Positions 43,795 through 53,685 of a stretch of DNA of 64,000 bases are shown here, one piece after another. The notes beneath the pieces are model-generated. The model was not told the DNA's origin. It made no database searches and worked only from the letters and a program-made list of their open reading frames with translations. The stretch's first letter is position 1; each line of letters opens with the position of its first letter. This stretch comes from Bradyrhizobium liaoningense (GTDB lineage: Bacteria; Pseudomonadota; Alphaproteobacteria; Rhizobiales; Xanthobacteraceae): NCBI RefSeq assembly GCF_018130785.1, contig NZ_JAFCJT010000002.1, positions 868,001 to 932,000 of the forward strand, given 5' to 3'. The position numbers were made by a program, and so were the translations under genes.

Positions 43795-45198
43795 ATGTTG
43801 CTCCAGATCGCATTGCGCAAGAAGGCCTCCGCCCTCACCGCCCTCGTCACTGCCGCGGCGATCGCGCTGTTGCCGATGCCGGCCGCACATGCGCAGGCCA
43901 AGGGGCCGCCGATCCTGCGCGACACCGAGACCGAGCAGTTGCTGCGCGAATACACGCGCCCGATCCTGCGCGCCGCCGGCCTGGAAAAGCAGAACATCCA
44001 GATGGTGATCATCAACGACGGCTCGTTCAACGCGTTCGTCGCGGACGGCCGCCGCATCTTCGTCAATTACGGCGCGATCATGCAGTCGGAGACGCCGAAC
44101 CAGATCATCGGCGTGCTCGCGCACGAGACCGGACATCTGGCCGGCGGCCATCTGTCCAAGCTGCGCGAACAGCTCGCCAACGCCCAGACCCAGATGATCA
44201 TCGCCATGCTGCTCGGGGCCGGCGCGATTGCCGTAGGCAGCACCCGCGGCAGCAACAGCGCCGGTAACAACGGGCTCGCCAATGCCGGTGCTGCCGCTAT
44301 CGCCGGACCGCAGGAGATGATCCGCCGCACGCTGCTGTCCTATCAGCGCCAGCAGGAGGAGAACGCCGACCGCGCCGGCGTGAAATTCCTGACCGCGACC
44401 CAGCAGTCGCCGAAGGGCATGTACGAGACCTTCAAGCGCTTCACCAGCGAGAGCCTGTTCGCGTCCCGCGGCGCCGATCCCTATCTCCAGTCGCACCCGA
44501 TGCCCGCCGAGCGCGTCGCATCGCTTCAGGAATTCGCCAGTTCCAGCCCCTATTGGGACAAGAAGGACGATCCGGCGCTCCAGCTCCGCCACGACATGGT
44601 GCGCGCCAAGATTTCCGCATTCATGGAGCGGCCGGAGACGGTGTACCGCCGCTATCCCCAGACCAACGACAGCATGCCGGCGCGCTATGCACGCGCCATC
44701 AGCACCTATCTGCACGGCGATTTGCGCAGCGCGCTGGCCCAGATCGACGCGCTGATCCAGGTCCAGCCGAACAACCCGTATTTTTACGAGGTGCGCGGCC
44801 AGGCCCTGTTGGAGGGCGGCAAGCCGGCCGAGGCGATTCCTGCCCTGCGCAAGGCGGTGCAGCTCTCGAACAGCGCGCCCCTCATCGAGATGTTACTTGG
44901 GCAGGCTCTGGTTGGATCGGATAATAAGGCCTACACCGATGATGCCGTTCGGATTCTCCGGGCCGCGGTGGCACGGGAACCGGAGGCTGCGCTCGGCTAT
45001 ATGCAGCTCGCGATGGCCTATGGCCGCAAGGGCGACTACGCCGAGGCGGATCTCGCATCGGCCCAGGCCGCTTACCTGCGCGGCGACAACAAGACCGCCC
45101 GCGAGCTTGCGACGCGCGCGAAAACCCGTTTCGCCGTCGGCACGCCCGGATGGGTCAAGGCCGACGACATCGTGGCGGCCAAGCCGCCGCGCAACTAA
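43795..45198 (+). CDS. Periplasmic M48 metalloprotease with TPR-like tail (BepA/YfgC-like)
   Basis: Zinc protease of 467 aa implicated in outer-membrane protein quality control in characterised relatives. The signal peptide spans about residues 1-34. The HExxH motif is HETGH at 110-114, with the third ligand Glu in QQEENADRAGVKFL. Hydrophobic segment AMLLGAGAIAVGSTRG follows the motif. The last 180 residues are TPR-like helices (AIPALRKAVQLSNSAPLIEM). All catalytic residues are present. It is followed by a DsbA-like gene after about 100 bp, which fits a shared role in envelope protein maintenance. Confidence 0.93.
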   Translation: MLLQIALRKKASALTALVTAAAIALLPMPAAHAQAKGPPILRDTETEQLLREYTRPILRAAGLEKQNIQMVIINDGSFNAFVADGRRIFVNYGAIMQSETPNQIIGVLAHETGHLAGGHLSKLREQLANAQTQMIIAMLLGAGAIAVGSTRGSNSAGNNGLANAGAAAIAGPQEMIRRTLLSYQRQQEENADRAGVKFLTATQQSPKGMYETFKRFTSESLFASRGADPYLQSHPMPAERVASLQEFASSSPYWDKKDDPALQLRHDMVRAKISAFMERPETVYRRYPQTNDSMPARYARAISTYLHGDLRSALAQIDALIQVQPNNPYFYEVRGQALLEGGKPAEAIPALRKAVQLSNSAPLIEMLLGQALVGSDNKAYTDDAVRILRAAVAREPEAALGYMQLAMAYGRKGDYAEADLASAQAAYLRGDNKTARELATRAKTRFAVGTPGWVKADDIVAAKPPRN

Positions 45199-45296
45199 CG
45201 CGACCAAGACGACGCCTGACACCACGACGTCACGACACCGAGCTTAAGTCCGCCGGGACGTTTTCCGAAACCAGCTTTCGATAAGAGGATTTGCCT

Positions 45297-46064
45297 ATGC
45301 TTTCGCTGCGCCTGCTTGCTCCCGTGCTGTTTGCGCTCGCCATGTTCGGCGCAGCCGCGCCCGCGTCGGCCGACAGCTTCTCCGATGCCCAGCGCACCGA
45401 CATCGAGGCGATCATCAAGAACTATCTCGTCACCCACCCCGAGGTGCTCGAGGAAGCGATGACCGAGCTCACCAAGCGCCAGGCCGCGGCTGAAACGCAG
45501 AAGCACGAGGCCAGCATCGCGCAGAACTCCGATGCGATCTTCAACTCGCCGCGCCAGGTCGTGCTCGGCAACAAGGACGGCGACGTCACCTTCGTCGAGT
45601 TCTTCGATTACAATTGCGGCTACTGCAAGCGCGCGATGGGCGACATGCTCGACCTCATGAAGGCCGATCCGAAGTTGAAGGTCGTGCTGAAGGAGTTTCC
45701 GGTGTTGAGCCAGGGCTCGGTCGAAGCGGCGCAGGTCGCGGTCGCCGTGCGCATGCAGGATCCCACCGGCAAGAAGTATCTCGACTTCCACCAGAAGCTG
45801 CTCGGTGGCCGTGGCGCCGCCGACAAGGCGCGCGCGCTTCAGGCGGCCAAGGAAGCCGGCCTCGACACCGCGAAGATCGAGAAGGACATCGGCAGCGCCG
45901 AGGTGCGCGCCACCATCGAGGAGAATTTCAAGCTCGCCGAAGCGATGGGGATGAACGGCACGCCGAGCTATGTGATCGGCAAGCAGATTGTGGTCGGCGC
46001 CGTCGGCCTCGAAAGCCTCAAGGAAAAGATCGGCGTTGCCCGCTGCGGCAAGGCGACCTGCTGA
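45297..46064 (+). CDS. DsbA-family periplasmic thiol-disulfide oxidoreductase
   Basis: Exported thioredoxin-fold protein of 255 aa. The signal peptide ends around residue 25 (PASADS). A helical N-terminal extension of about 60 residues precedes the fold, as in ScsC/Com1-type proteins, where it mediates oligomerisation. The active site is CGYC at 107-110, and the cis-proline loop is GTPSYVIG. Two further Cys at the very C-terminus (ARCGKATC) may form a structural disulfide. AAGAGGA precedes the ATG at 45297; a TTG two codons upstream is possible. It ends with a good terminator at 46095. Confidence 0.92.
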   Translation: MLSLRLLAPVLFALAMFGAAAPASADSFSDAQRTDIEAIIKNYLVTHPEVLEEAMTELTKRQAAAETQKHEASIAQNSDAIFNSPRQVVLGNKDGDVTFVEFFDYNCGYCKRAMGDMLDLMKADPKLKVVLKEFPVLSQGSVEAAQVAVAVRMQDPTGKKYLDFHQKLLGGRGAADKARALQAAKEAGLDTAKIEKDIGSAEVRATIEENFKLAEAMGMNGTPSYVIGKQIVVGAVGLESLKEKIGVARCGKATC

Positions 46065-46094
46065 TCTCGCGTTTCACAACTTACGCATGCTTTG

Positions 46095-46120
46095 AGGCCG
46101 GCTGAAAAGCCGGCCTTTTT
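46095..46120 (+). terminator. Rho-independent terminator
   Basis: Perfect 9-bp stem AGGCCGGCT with GAAA loop and TTTTT tail, 31 bp after the DsbA-like stop. Confidence 0.9.
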
Positions 46121-46203
46121 CGTTGACCAGAACTTGGCGCGAATCCGGCGCGCGCATTCATCTCGCGTTCAAGAAACAAATACCCCGGAACCCCCGATGT
46201 TCC

Positions 46204-46228
46204 GGAACAACTCAAATCTCCTTTCGTT
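46204..46228 (+). promoter_or_regulatory. EcfG-type general stress promoter
   Basis: GGAAC (46204-46208), exactly 16 bp, then CGTT (46225-46228). This matches the alphaproteobacterial extracytoplasmic sigma EcfG consensus. Transcription would start near 46235, about 38 nt before the DUF1236 ATG. Confidence 0.75.
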
Positions 46229-46272
46229 GGTGGCGCGGGCAATGACGCAAAGAAACACGTGAGGAGAATTCA

Positions 46273-47073
46273 ATGTCTAACCGCTTTATGATCTCGGTTG
46301 CCGCGCTTGCGCTCGTCGCCGGCACCGGTCTGGCGAACGCACAGGGCACCATGAACCGCGACAGCGGTGGCGGCGCCGGCGCGCAGCCGACGCAGCATTC
46401 GCAGCCGTCCGGCGGCGCCGCCGAACGCGGTGGCGCGATGGGCAAGGAAGCCGCTCCCGAGAAGGGCACCGTCGGCCAGGCCGGCGGCGCGATGGAGAAA
46501 TCTGGCGCTACGGAAAAATCCGGCGGCATGGAAAAGTCCGGCGGGATGAACAAGAACGCGGCTGACGAGAAGGCCGGCGCGGCCAAGGGTGAGCACGCCC
46601 AGGGCATGCAGGACAAATCAGCACAGGACAAATCCGCGCAAGACAAGTCCGCGCAGGACAAGTCGAAGAGCACGATGGACAAGTCCCAGATGGACAAGTC
46701 CAAGAGCACGGAGACTGACACCAAGAGCGGCAACATGAACGCCCAGACCAAGGGCGCGGACAGCAAGGCCGCCGACACCAAGTCGCAGACCACGACCGGC
46801 ACCGCCTCCGCGACCGCTGCGGCACCGCCGGCCGAGAAACGCAGCCAGATCTCGACGGCGATCAAGTCGACCAAGATCGAGGAGACCACGAACGTCAACT
46901 TCAACATCGCGGTCGGCACGGCGGTCCCGGCGTCCGTCCGCTTCCATCCGCTGCCGCCCCGGATCGTGGAAATCTACCCGGAGTGGCGTGGCTATGAAGT
47001 GATCCTCGTCCATGGCCAGTACGTGATCGTCCGGCCGCAGACGCGAGAGATCGTGTACATCATCGAAGGCTAA
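46273..47073 (+). CDS. DUF1236 secreted protein with Lys/Ser-rich repeat
   Basis: Exported protein of 266 aa. The signal peptide is about 1-23 (ending LANAQ). Residues about 24-185 are low complexity, with tandem short units such as KSGGMEKSGGMNK and repeated QDKSA at about 115-135, a composition like that of LEA-type desiccation proteins. The C-terminal domain (NFNIAVGTAVPASVRFHPLP to REIVYIIEG) is DUF1236. GAGGAGA precedes the ATG. An EcfG promoter lies just upstream and a terminator just downstream, so it is a single-gene stress unit. Protection of envelope components under drying is an inference. Confidence 0.9.
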   Translation: MSNRFMISVAALALVAGTGLANAQGTMNRDSGGGAGAQPTQHSQPSGGAAERGGAMGKEAAPEKGTVGQAGGAMEKSGATEKSGGMEKSGGMNKNAADEKAGAAKGEHAQGMQDKSAQDKSAQDKSAQDKSKSTMDKSQMDKSKSTETDTKSGNMNAQTKGADSKAADTKSQTTTGTASATAAAPPAEKRSQISTAIKSTKIEETTNVNFNIAVGTAVPASVRFHPLPPRIVEIYPEWRGYEVILVHGQYVIVRPQTREIVYIIEG

Positions 47074-47096
47074 GCCGCCTCGCTGAAGCCCAAATG

Positions 47097-47127
47097 AGCC
47101 CTTGCCGAGAGATCGGCAGGGGCTTTT
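47097..47127 (+). terminator. Terminator after the DUF1236 gene
   Basis: Stem AGCCCTTGCCGA (12 bp, one G-U pair) with GAGA loop and TTTT, 23 bp after the stop. Confidence 0.85.
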
Positions 47128-47331
47128 GGCATATTGGGCGGCCTGGCCCGCCGGTCCGGCCCGACAGCCACGATTAGAACTGGTTAACAAGCAATTTCCG
47201 TCACTTCCGCACAGGTTTTTGCACCCCGGATGAGCCGCTTGAAGCCCCCTGGGAGGTCCTTCAAGGCTTCCCCTCACGCGCTTTGTTACCTATAACCCCC
47301 GCCACGCCGAAGCACCTCTTGCAGGATTGGA

Positions 47332-47799
47332 ATGGCCGAAGCAGCAACCGACACGATCCTCGTTCTCAACGGGCCAAACCTCAACATGTTGGGGACGCGC
47401 GAGCCCGAGAAGTATGGCCATGCGACGCTGGCCGACGTCGAAGCACTGTGCCGGGAGACGGCGGCGACGTACGGCCTCAAGGCCGACTGCCGGCAGTCCA
47501 ATCGCGAAGGCGAGCTGATCGACTTCATCCACGAGGCGCACGCCCGCAAGATGAAGGGCATCATCATCAATGCCGGCGGCTATTCGCACACCTCGATCGC
47601 GCTGCACGACGCGCTGCTCGCGGTGCAGATCCCGACGGTGGAAGTGCACGTGACCAACATCCACGCCCGCGAGAGTTTCCGTCACCACTCCTACACCGCG
47701 CGCGCGGCCTTCGCCTCGCTCTGCGGTTTCGGCATCGAGGGCTACCGCCTCGCCATCCAGGGCCTTGCCGCCAAGCTCGACATCAAGCCCAAAGCCTGA
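47332..47799 (+). CDS. aroQ: 3-dehydroquinate dehydratase, type II
   Basis: Shikimate pathway enzyme of 155 aa that converts 3-dehydroquinate to 3-dehydroshikimate and forms dodecamers. The flexible active-site loop is [17 protein letters not shown] with its catalytic Arg and Tyr. [16 protein letters not shown] and the motif [10 protein letters not shown] with catalytic His are present. It begins a run of genes in the order aroQ-accB-accC, an arrangement frequent in alphaproteobacteria. The ATG at 47332 lacks a strong ribosome site, but the start fits family length. Confidence 0.96.
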   Translation: MAEAATDTILVLNGPNLNMLGTREPEKYGHATLADVEALCRETAATYGLKADCRQSNREGELIDFIHEAHARKMKGIIINAGGYSHTSIALHDALLAVQIPTVEVHVTNIHARESFRHHSYTARAAFASLCGFGIEGYRLAIQGLAAKLDIKPKA

Positions 47800-47837
47800 C
47801 GCTCCCTCTTCACACAGAACATTCGGATCAAAGACAC

Positions 47838-48329
47838 ATGGCGCGCCAGCCAGACGACAAAGCAGCCGCAAAGTTTTCCAGCGAGGATTCCGCGCTCGTC
47901 CGCGAGCTCGCCCTGTTGCTCGACGAGACCAGCCTCACCGAGATCGAGATCGAACGGGCCGGCCTTCGCCTGCGCGTCGCCCGCAACATCAGCGTCGCCG
48001 CAACCATGCCGATGCAGATGGCCGCCCCCGCCGTCCTGCCGGCGGCCGCAGTTGCCGCCGCGCCCGCCGCTGCCGCGGCGGACTTGTCGAAGCATCCGGG
48101 CGCGGTGACGTCGCCGATGGTCGGCACCGCCTATTGGGCGCCGGAGCCCGGCGCCAAGCCGTTCATCGAGGTCGGCAGCAAGGTCTCGGTCGGCCAGACA
48201 CTGCTGATCATCGAAGCGATGAAGACCATGAACCAGATCCCCTCGCCGCGCGCCGGAACGGTGACGCAGATCCTGGTCGAAGACGGCCAGCCGGTCGAAT
48301 ACGGCGAACCGCTGGTGATCATTGAGTAA
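47838..48329 (+). CDS. accB: Acetyl-CoA carboxylase biotin carboxyl carrier protein
   Basis: Carrier subunit of fatty acid synthesis, 163 aa. An N-terminal helical region ([20 protein letters not shown]) precedes an Ala/Pro-rich flexible linker at about 60-85. The lipoyl-like biotinyl domain carries the modification site EAMKTMNQI with biotinylated K129. The protruding thumb sequence typical of AccB ([16 protein letters not shown]) is present. It lies 38 bp after aroQ and 100 bp before accC. The gap to accC holds an inverted repeat. Confidence 0.96.
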   Translation: MARQPDDKAAAKFSSEDSALVRELALLLDETSLTEIEIERAGLRLRVARNISVAATMPMQMAAPAVLPAAAVAAAPAAAAADLSKHPGAVTSPMVGTAYWAPEPGAKPFIEVGSKVSVGQTLLIIEAMKTMNQIPSPRAGTVTQILVEDGQPVEYGEPLVIIE

Positions 48330-48331
48330 GG

Positions 48332-48416
48332 CGAATGGGGAGTAGCGAGTGGCGATTGGCATGACCGTTCCCCTGCTCGCTATTCGCCACTCGTTATTCG
48401 CTACTCCCCTCTTCGC
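48332..48416. repeat. Imperfect inverted repeat between accB and accC
   Basis: GAATGGGGAGTAGCGAGTGG near 48333 and the reverse complement of CCACTCGTTATTCGCTACTC near 48390 are near-identical. They form a long imperfect hairpin made of reiterated GCGAATAG/GAGTGGCGA units. It lies inside an operon that must remain transcribed through it. Confidence 0.7.
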
Positions 48417-48429
48417 CCGCTGAGGCACC

Positions 48430-49785
<1,356 letters not shown>

Positions 49786-49799
49786 TCCTCTCTTCCCAT

Positions 49800-49824
49800 G
49801 GAACCCTTTGGCCCGCATCGCGTT
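49800..49824 (+). promoter_or_regulatory. EcfG-type general stress promoter
   Basis: GGAAC (49800-49804), exactly 16 bp, CGTT (49821-49824), matching the EcfG consensus perfectly. Start of transcription would be near 49831, about 60 nt before the kinase GTG. Confidence 0.75.
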
Positions 49825-49890
49825 CTCGACGGCGGGGACAGTCCCGAGGGGGCGTTTTGAGTTCCGTAGACGTAACGAAGCGAGACCGTC

Positions 49891-51408
49891 GTGACGGCTG
49901 AAGCGCTGCGACGGCGCTCCATCTGGCAGATCCTGCTGTTCGCGGCGGGCCTCTTGGTGTTGACCGTGATCAGCGCCGGCTCCGTCTATCTGGTCAACAA
50001 GGCCAGAGACGATAGCAAATGGGTGCTCCACACCATTGAGGCGGAGAACCAGATCAACGCCCTGCTGCTGGAAATCCGGCGTGCCGAGAGCGCCGCCCGC
50101 GGCTATCTCCTGACGCAAGGGGAAGGTTTCAAGGCCGACCATGAGAAAGCCGTGGCAGCGATCATCCCTGCCCTCGACAAGCTCACACGCCTGACCGGCG
50201 ATAATCCGGCGCAACGCAAAAGCATCGACCAGCTGAGCGCCGCCATCGAAATCCGGCTGGGTCAGTTCGCGCAGGAGCTGGATTTCATCGGCCAGAATCG
50301 GCCGGACGAGGCCGCGGCGCTGGTCCGCGAGGCCGCCTCCACCGGCACCACGGCCGAGATCAGCAAGGTCGCGTCCTCCATGATCCAGGAGGAGGAACGC
50401 CTGTTCCGGCTCCGATCGGTCAATTCCGACCGCAGCCAGACGCTGGCGGCCTCGCTGACCGGCATCGGTTCCGGCCTCGTGGTGCTGCTGGCCCTGATCT
50501 CGATCTGGCTGGTGCAGCGTTCAGCGCGGGCCCGCGACGAGGCCGAGGCGCGCCTGCGCGACGCCTACGCCAACCTCGAGACCGTCGTCGACGAGCGCAC
50601 GGCAGACCTGCGCGAAGCCAACAACGAGATTCAGCGCTTTGCCTATATCGTCAGCCACGATCTCCGCTCGCCACTCGTCAACATCATGGGCTTCACCAGC
50701 GAACTCGAAGAGCTTGGCGGCGACATTTTCCGCCGGATCGGCGGCCTCACCCATGTCCCGGCCGACGGACCGCCGCCGGCGGCCGGTGAGATTGTGCTCG
50801 AAGGTCCCGACAAGCAGCTTTCAGCGGATTTTTCCGAAGCGCTCGGCTTCATCAAGTCGTCGATCGGCAAGATGGACCGCCTGATCTCGGCGATCCTCAA
50901 CCTCACCCGCGAGGGCCGGCGCGAATTCGTGCCCGAGAAGATCGACACCCGCGAGTTGATCGAAGCCATCGTGTCGACGCTGGCGCATCAGGCCGCCGAA
51001 GCGCAGGCCGAGATTCATGTCGCGCCCCTGCCAGATCTCGTCAGCGACCGCCTCGCGCTGGAGCAGATCTTCTCCAATCTGATCGACAACGCCATCAAGT
51101 ATCTCAAGTCCGGCGCCCCCGGCGAGATCAGAATCCGCGGGCGCACCAAGCTCGGCTACGCTATCTTCGAGATCAGCGATAACGGCCGCGGGATCGATCC
51201 GAAAGATCACCAGCGGATATTCGACCTGTTTCGCCGGGCGGGAACCCAGGACAAGCCCGGTCAGGGCATCGGTCTTGCGCACGTGCGTGCACTTGTGCGC
51301 CGCCTCGGCGGCACCATGTCGGTATCATCGGAACTGAACACGGGTAGCACCTTCACCATCACGCTGCCCATCACCTGGAACGCAAGCAACCGGAACGCCG
51401 ACCAATGA
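49891..51408 (+). CDS. Sensor histidine kinase with CHASE3 domain
   Basis: Membrane sensor kinase of 505 aa, GTG start at 49891. TM1 at about 13-33; periplasmic CHASE3 domain at about 35-180 (AENQINALLLEIRRAESAAR and YLLTQGEGF); TM2 at about 190-210. A coiled-coil (LRDAYANLETVVDERTADLR) leads to the HisKA dimerisation domain with the phospho-His in YIVSHDLRSPL. HATPase motifs: N-box LIDNAIKYL, G1 SDNGRGID, G2 GQGIGLAHV. It overlaps the next gene by 4 nt. It may respond to envelope conditions under control of the general stress sigma factor. Confidence 0.93.
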   Translation: MTAEALRRRSIWQILLFAAGLLVLTVISAGSVYLVNKARDDSKWVLHTIEAENQINALLLEIRRAESAARGYLLTQGEGFKADHEKAVAAIIPALDKLTRLTGDNPAQRKSIDQLSAAIEIRLGQFAQELDFIGQNRPDEAAALVREAASTGTTAEISKVASSMIQEEERLFRLRSVNSDRSQTLAASLTGIGSGLVVLLALISIWLVQRSARARDEAEARLRDAYANLETVVDERTADLREANNEIQRFAYIVSHDLRSPLVNIMGFTSELEELGGDIFRRIGGLTHVPADGPPPAAGEIVLEGPDKQLSADFSEALGFIKSSIGKMDRLISAILNLTREGRREFVPEKIDTRELIEAIVSTLAHQAAEAQAEIHVAPLPDLVSDRLALEQIFSNLIDNAIKYLKSGAPGEIRIRGRTKLGYAIFEISDNGRGIDPKDHQRIFDLFRRAGTQDKPGQGIGLAHVRALVRRLGGTMSVSSELNTGSTFTITLPITWNASNRNADQ

Positions 51409-51845
51409 CTCAACCCGTCACCATCATCATGATCGAGGACGACGAGGGCCACGCCCGGCTGATCGAGCGCAACATCCGCCGATCCGGCGTCAACAACGAG
51501 ATCGTCTCATTCACCAACGGCACCGACGCGATGATGCACCTGTTCGGCGCCGACGGCAGCGGGCTCGTGCAGAAGGGCAATGCGCTCCTGATCCTGCTCG
51601 ATCTCAACCTCCCCGATATGACCGGGATCGACATCCTGAAGCAGATCAAGGAGAACAAATATCTGAAGGCCTCGCCCGTGGTGGTGCTGACCACCACCGA
51701 CGACTCCCAGGAAATCAAACGCTGCTACGAGCTTGGCTGCAACGTCTACATCACCAAGCCCGTGAACTACGAGAATTTCGCCAATGCCATCCGGCAGCTC
51801 GGCCTGTTCTTCTCGGTCATCCAGGTCCCGCCCGCCGCCTCATGA
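51405..51845 (+). CDS. Stand-alone response regulator (receiver only, Rcp1-like)
   Basis: Single-domain receiver of 146 aa. The acidic pocket is IEDDEG, the phospho-Asp is in LLDLNLPDMTG, and the Thr and Lys are in VLTTTDD and YITKPVNYE. The sequence INDILKQIKENKYLKASPVV-like region (here ILKQIKENKYLKASPVVVL) is typical of Rcp1-type receivers that pair with phytochrome or CHASE3-type kinases. It has no output domain, so it should relay phosphate or bind a partner. It overlaps genes on both sides by 4 nt. Confidence 0.93.
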   Translation: MTQPVTIIMIEDDEGHARLIERNIRRSGVNNEIVSFTNGTDAMMHLFGADGSGLVQKGNALLILLDLNLPDMTGIDILKQIKENKYLKASPVVVLTTTDDSQEIKRCYELGCNVYITKPVNYENFANAIRQLGLFFSVIQVPPAAS

Positions 51846-52945
51846 ACCAGCACACGCCAACACTGCTTTACATCGACGACGACGCGGCGCTGGCCCGCCT
51901 GGTCGATCGCGGCCTGACGCGGCGCGGCTACAAGGTCATTCATGCCGCAAGCGGCGAGGAAGGCCTGGAGCGTATCCGCCGCGCGGAGACGGACGGCTGC
52001 ATCGACGTCGTGGCGCTCGACCAGTACATGCCCGGCCTCGACGGGCTGGAGACGCTCGAGCAGATCATGGCGATCCCTGATGCGCCGCCCGTGGTGTTCG
52101 TCACGGCGTCGCAGGATTCCAGCATCGCGGTCACCGCGCTGAAGGCGGGCGCGGCCGACTATCTCGTCAAGGACGTCAGGGGCGACTTCATCCCCCTGCT
52201 CCACGTCGCCGCCGACGGCGCGCTGCGCCAGGCCGAATTGCAGAAGGCGCGCGAGGAAGCCGAAGCCGAGGTCCATGCTTCGCGCGACCGCTACGCCGCG
52301 CTCGCCGCCGAACGTGAGCTGCTGCTGCGTGAGGTCAATCACCGCGTCGGCAACTCGCTCCAGATCATCGCTTCGCTGCTGCATCTCCAGGCGAGCTCCG
52401 CCGGCCAGGAAGAGGTCAAGGCCGCGCTGACCAATGCGATGGGCCGCGTTGCCGCCGTCGCGCAGGTGCACCGCCGCCTCTACACCTCGCAGGACCTGAA
52501 GAGCGTGGTGCTGAACCAGTATCTGGACTCCCTGCTCGAGGATCTCCGCCGCTCGGCCGAAGGTAACCGGATGTCGCGCCTGACGGTGAAGGCCGAGCCG
52601 ATCGAGATCGATCCGGACCGCGCCGTCGCTGTCGGCATCATCGTCAACGAGCTGGTGATGAACGCGGTGAAATACGCCTATCCCGACGGCGCCGGCCCGA
52701 TCCATGTCGAGCTGAGCTCGAAGGGAGACGATCTGCTGCTGGCGATCACCGACGACGGCGTCGGCGACAAGGTCAAGGCCGATCCGCGCTCCACCGGCAT
52801 GGGCCAGCGCATCGTCGCGGCGATGGCCACGAAGCTGGATGCCACCGTCGAGCGCGACCCCGCCCATGCCGGAACTCGCGTCATGGTGAGGTTCCGCCGC
52901 GCGCCCGCAGCCCCTGACACGACCAGCGACGCCGCCGCAGGCTGA
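51842..52945 (+). CDS. Receiver domain fused to HisKA_2 histidine kinase
   Basis: Cytoplasmic hybrid of 367 aa with an unusual order: receiver first (about 1-125; IDDD, phospho-Asp in [13 protein letters not shown], Lys in YLVKDV), a coiled-coil (about 130-160), then a HisKA_2/HWE-type kinase with [20 protein letters not shown] and ATPase motifs [19 protein letters not shown] and GMGQRIV. HisKA_2 kinases in alphaproteobacteria often act on the anti-anti-sigma regulator PhyR of the general stress response. The EcfG promoter of this operon suggests a feedback loop, which is inference. Confidence 0.92.
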   Translation: MNQHTPTLLYIDDDAALARLVDRGLTRRGYKVIHAASGEEGLERIRRAETDGCIDVVALDQYMPGLDGLETLEQIMAIPDAPPVVFVTASQDSSIAVTALKAGAADYLVKDVRGDFIPLLHVAADGALRQAELQKAREEAEAEVHASRDRYAALAAERELLLREVNHRVGNSLQIIASLLHLQASSAGQEEVKAALTNAMGRVAAVAQVHRRLYTSQDLKSVVLNQYLDSLLEDLRRSAEGNRMSRLTVKAEPIEIDPDRAVAVGIIVNELVMNAVKYAYPDGAGPIHVELSSKGDDLLLAITDDGVGDKVKADPRSTGMGQRIVAAMATKLDATVERDPAHAGTRVMVRFRRAPAAPDTTSDAAAG

Positions 52946-52991
52946 CCCCCGCCCCATCGCAACACATCCACGATCCTGCTATGGTTGCGCC

Positions 52992-53672
52992 ATGACTTCG
53001 CGCGACTCCGCTTCATCTGAAATCACGCCGGCCGTGCTGTTGCGTGCCTATGCCTGTGGCATCTTTCCGATGGCCGAGAGCGCCGACGATCCAACTCTGT
53101 TCTGGGTCGAACCGGAATTGCGCGGCGTCATCCCGCTCGAGGGATTTCGCGTGGCCTCGCGGCTCGCGCGCACCGTGCGTTCGGATATGTTTCGCGTCAC
53201 CGTCAACACCGCGTTCAAGGCAACGATCGCCGGCTGCGCCGCGCCGCAGACAGGGCGCGAGGACACCTGGATCAACAAGCGCATCCGCGACCTCTATGGC
53301 GGCCTCTACGAGCTCGGCCATTGCCACAGCGTCGAGGCCTGGCAGGGCGACGACCTCGTCGGCGGGCTCTACGGCGTGAGCCTGGGACGCGCCTTCTTCG
53401 GCGAGAGCATGTTTCATACCGCACGCGATGCCTCGAAGGTCGCGCTGGTGCACCTGGTCGCGCGGCTGATCCATGGCGGCTTCGAGCTGCTCGACACGCA
53501 ATATGTCACCGAGCATTTGAAGAGCTTTGGCGCGGTCGAGATTTCACGCCGGCGCTACACCGCGCTGCTCGACAAGGCCCTGGCCGGCGACCCCGGTGAT
53601 TTCCTGAGGCTGTCGGCCGGGGACGCATTACCGGGCGCACGCGCGCTCGATATCATCGCCTCACGGCAGTAA
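52992..53672 (+). CDS. aat: Leucyl/phenylalanyl-tRNA-protein transferase
   Basis: Adds Leu or Phe to proteins with N-terminal Arg or Lys, marking them for ClpS/ClpAP degradation. The 226-aa protein has GNAT-like fold segments: [60 protein letters not shown] and [20 protein letters not shown], all highly conserved in this family. Slightly shorter than the E. coli enzyme. It starts 46 bp after the kinase operon and is convergent with DUF2155. Confidence 0.95.
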   Translation: MTSRDSASSEITPAVLLRAYACGIFPMAESADDPTLFWVEPELRGVIPLEGFRVASRLARTVRSDMFRVTVNTAFKATIAGCAAPQTGREDTWINKRIRDLYGGLYELGHCHSVEAWQGDDLVGGLYGVSLGRAFFGESMFHTARDASKVALVHLVARLIHGGFELLDTQYVTEHLKSFGAVEISRRRYTALLDKALAGDPGDFLRLSAGDALPGARALDIIASRQ

Positions 53673-53685
53673 TTGGTGATTGGGC

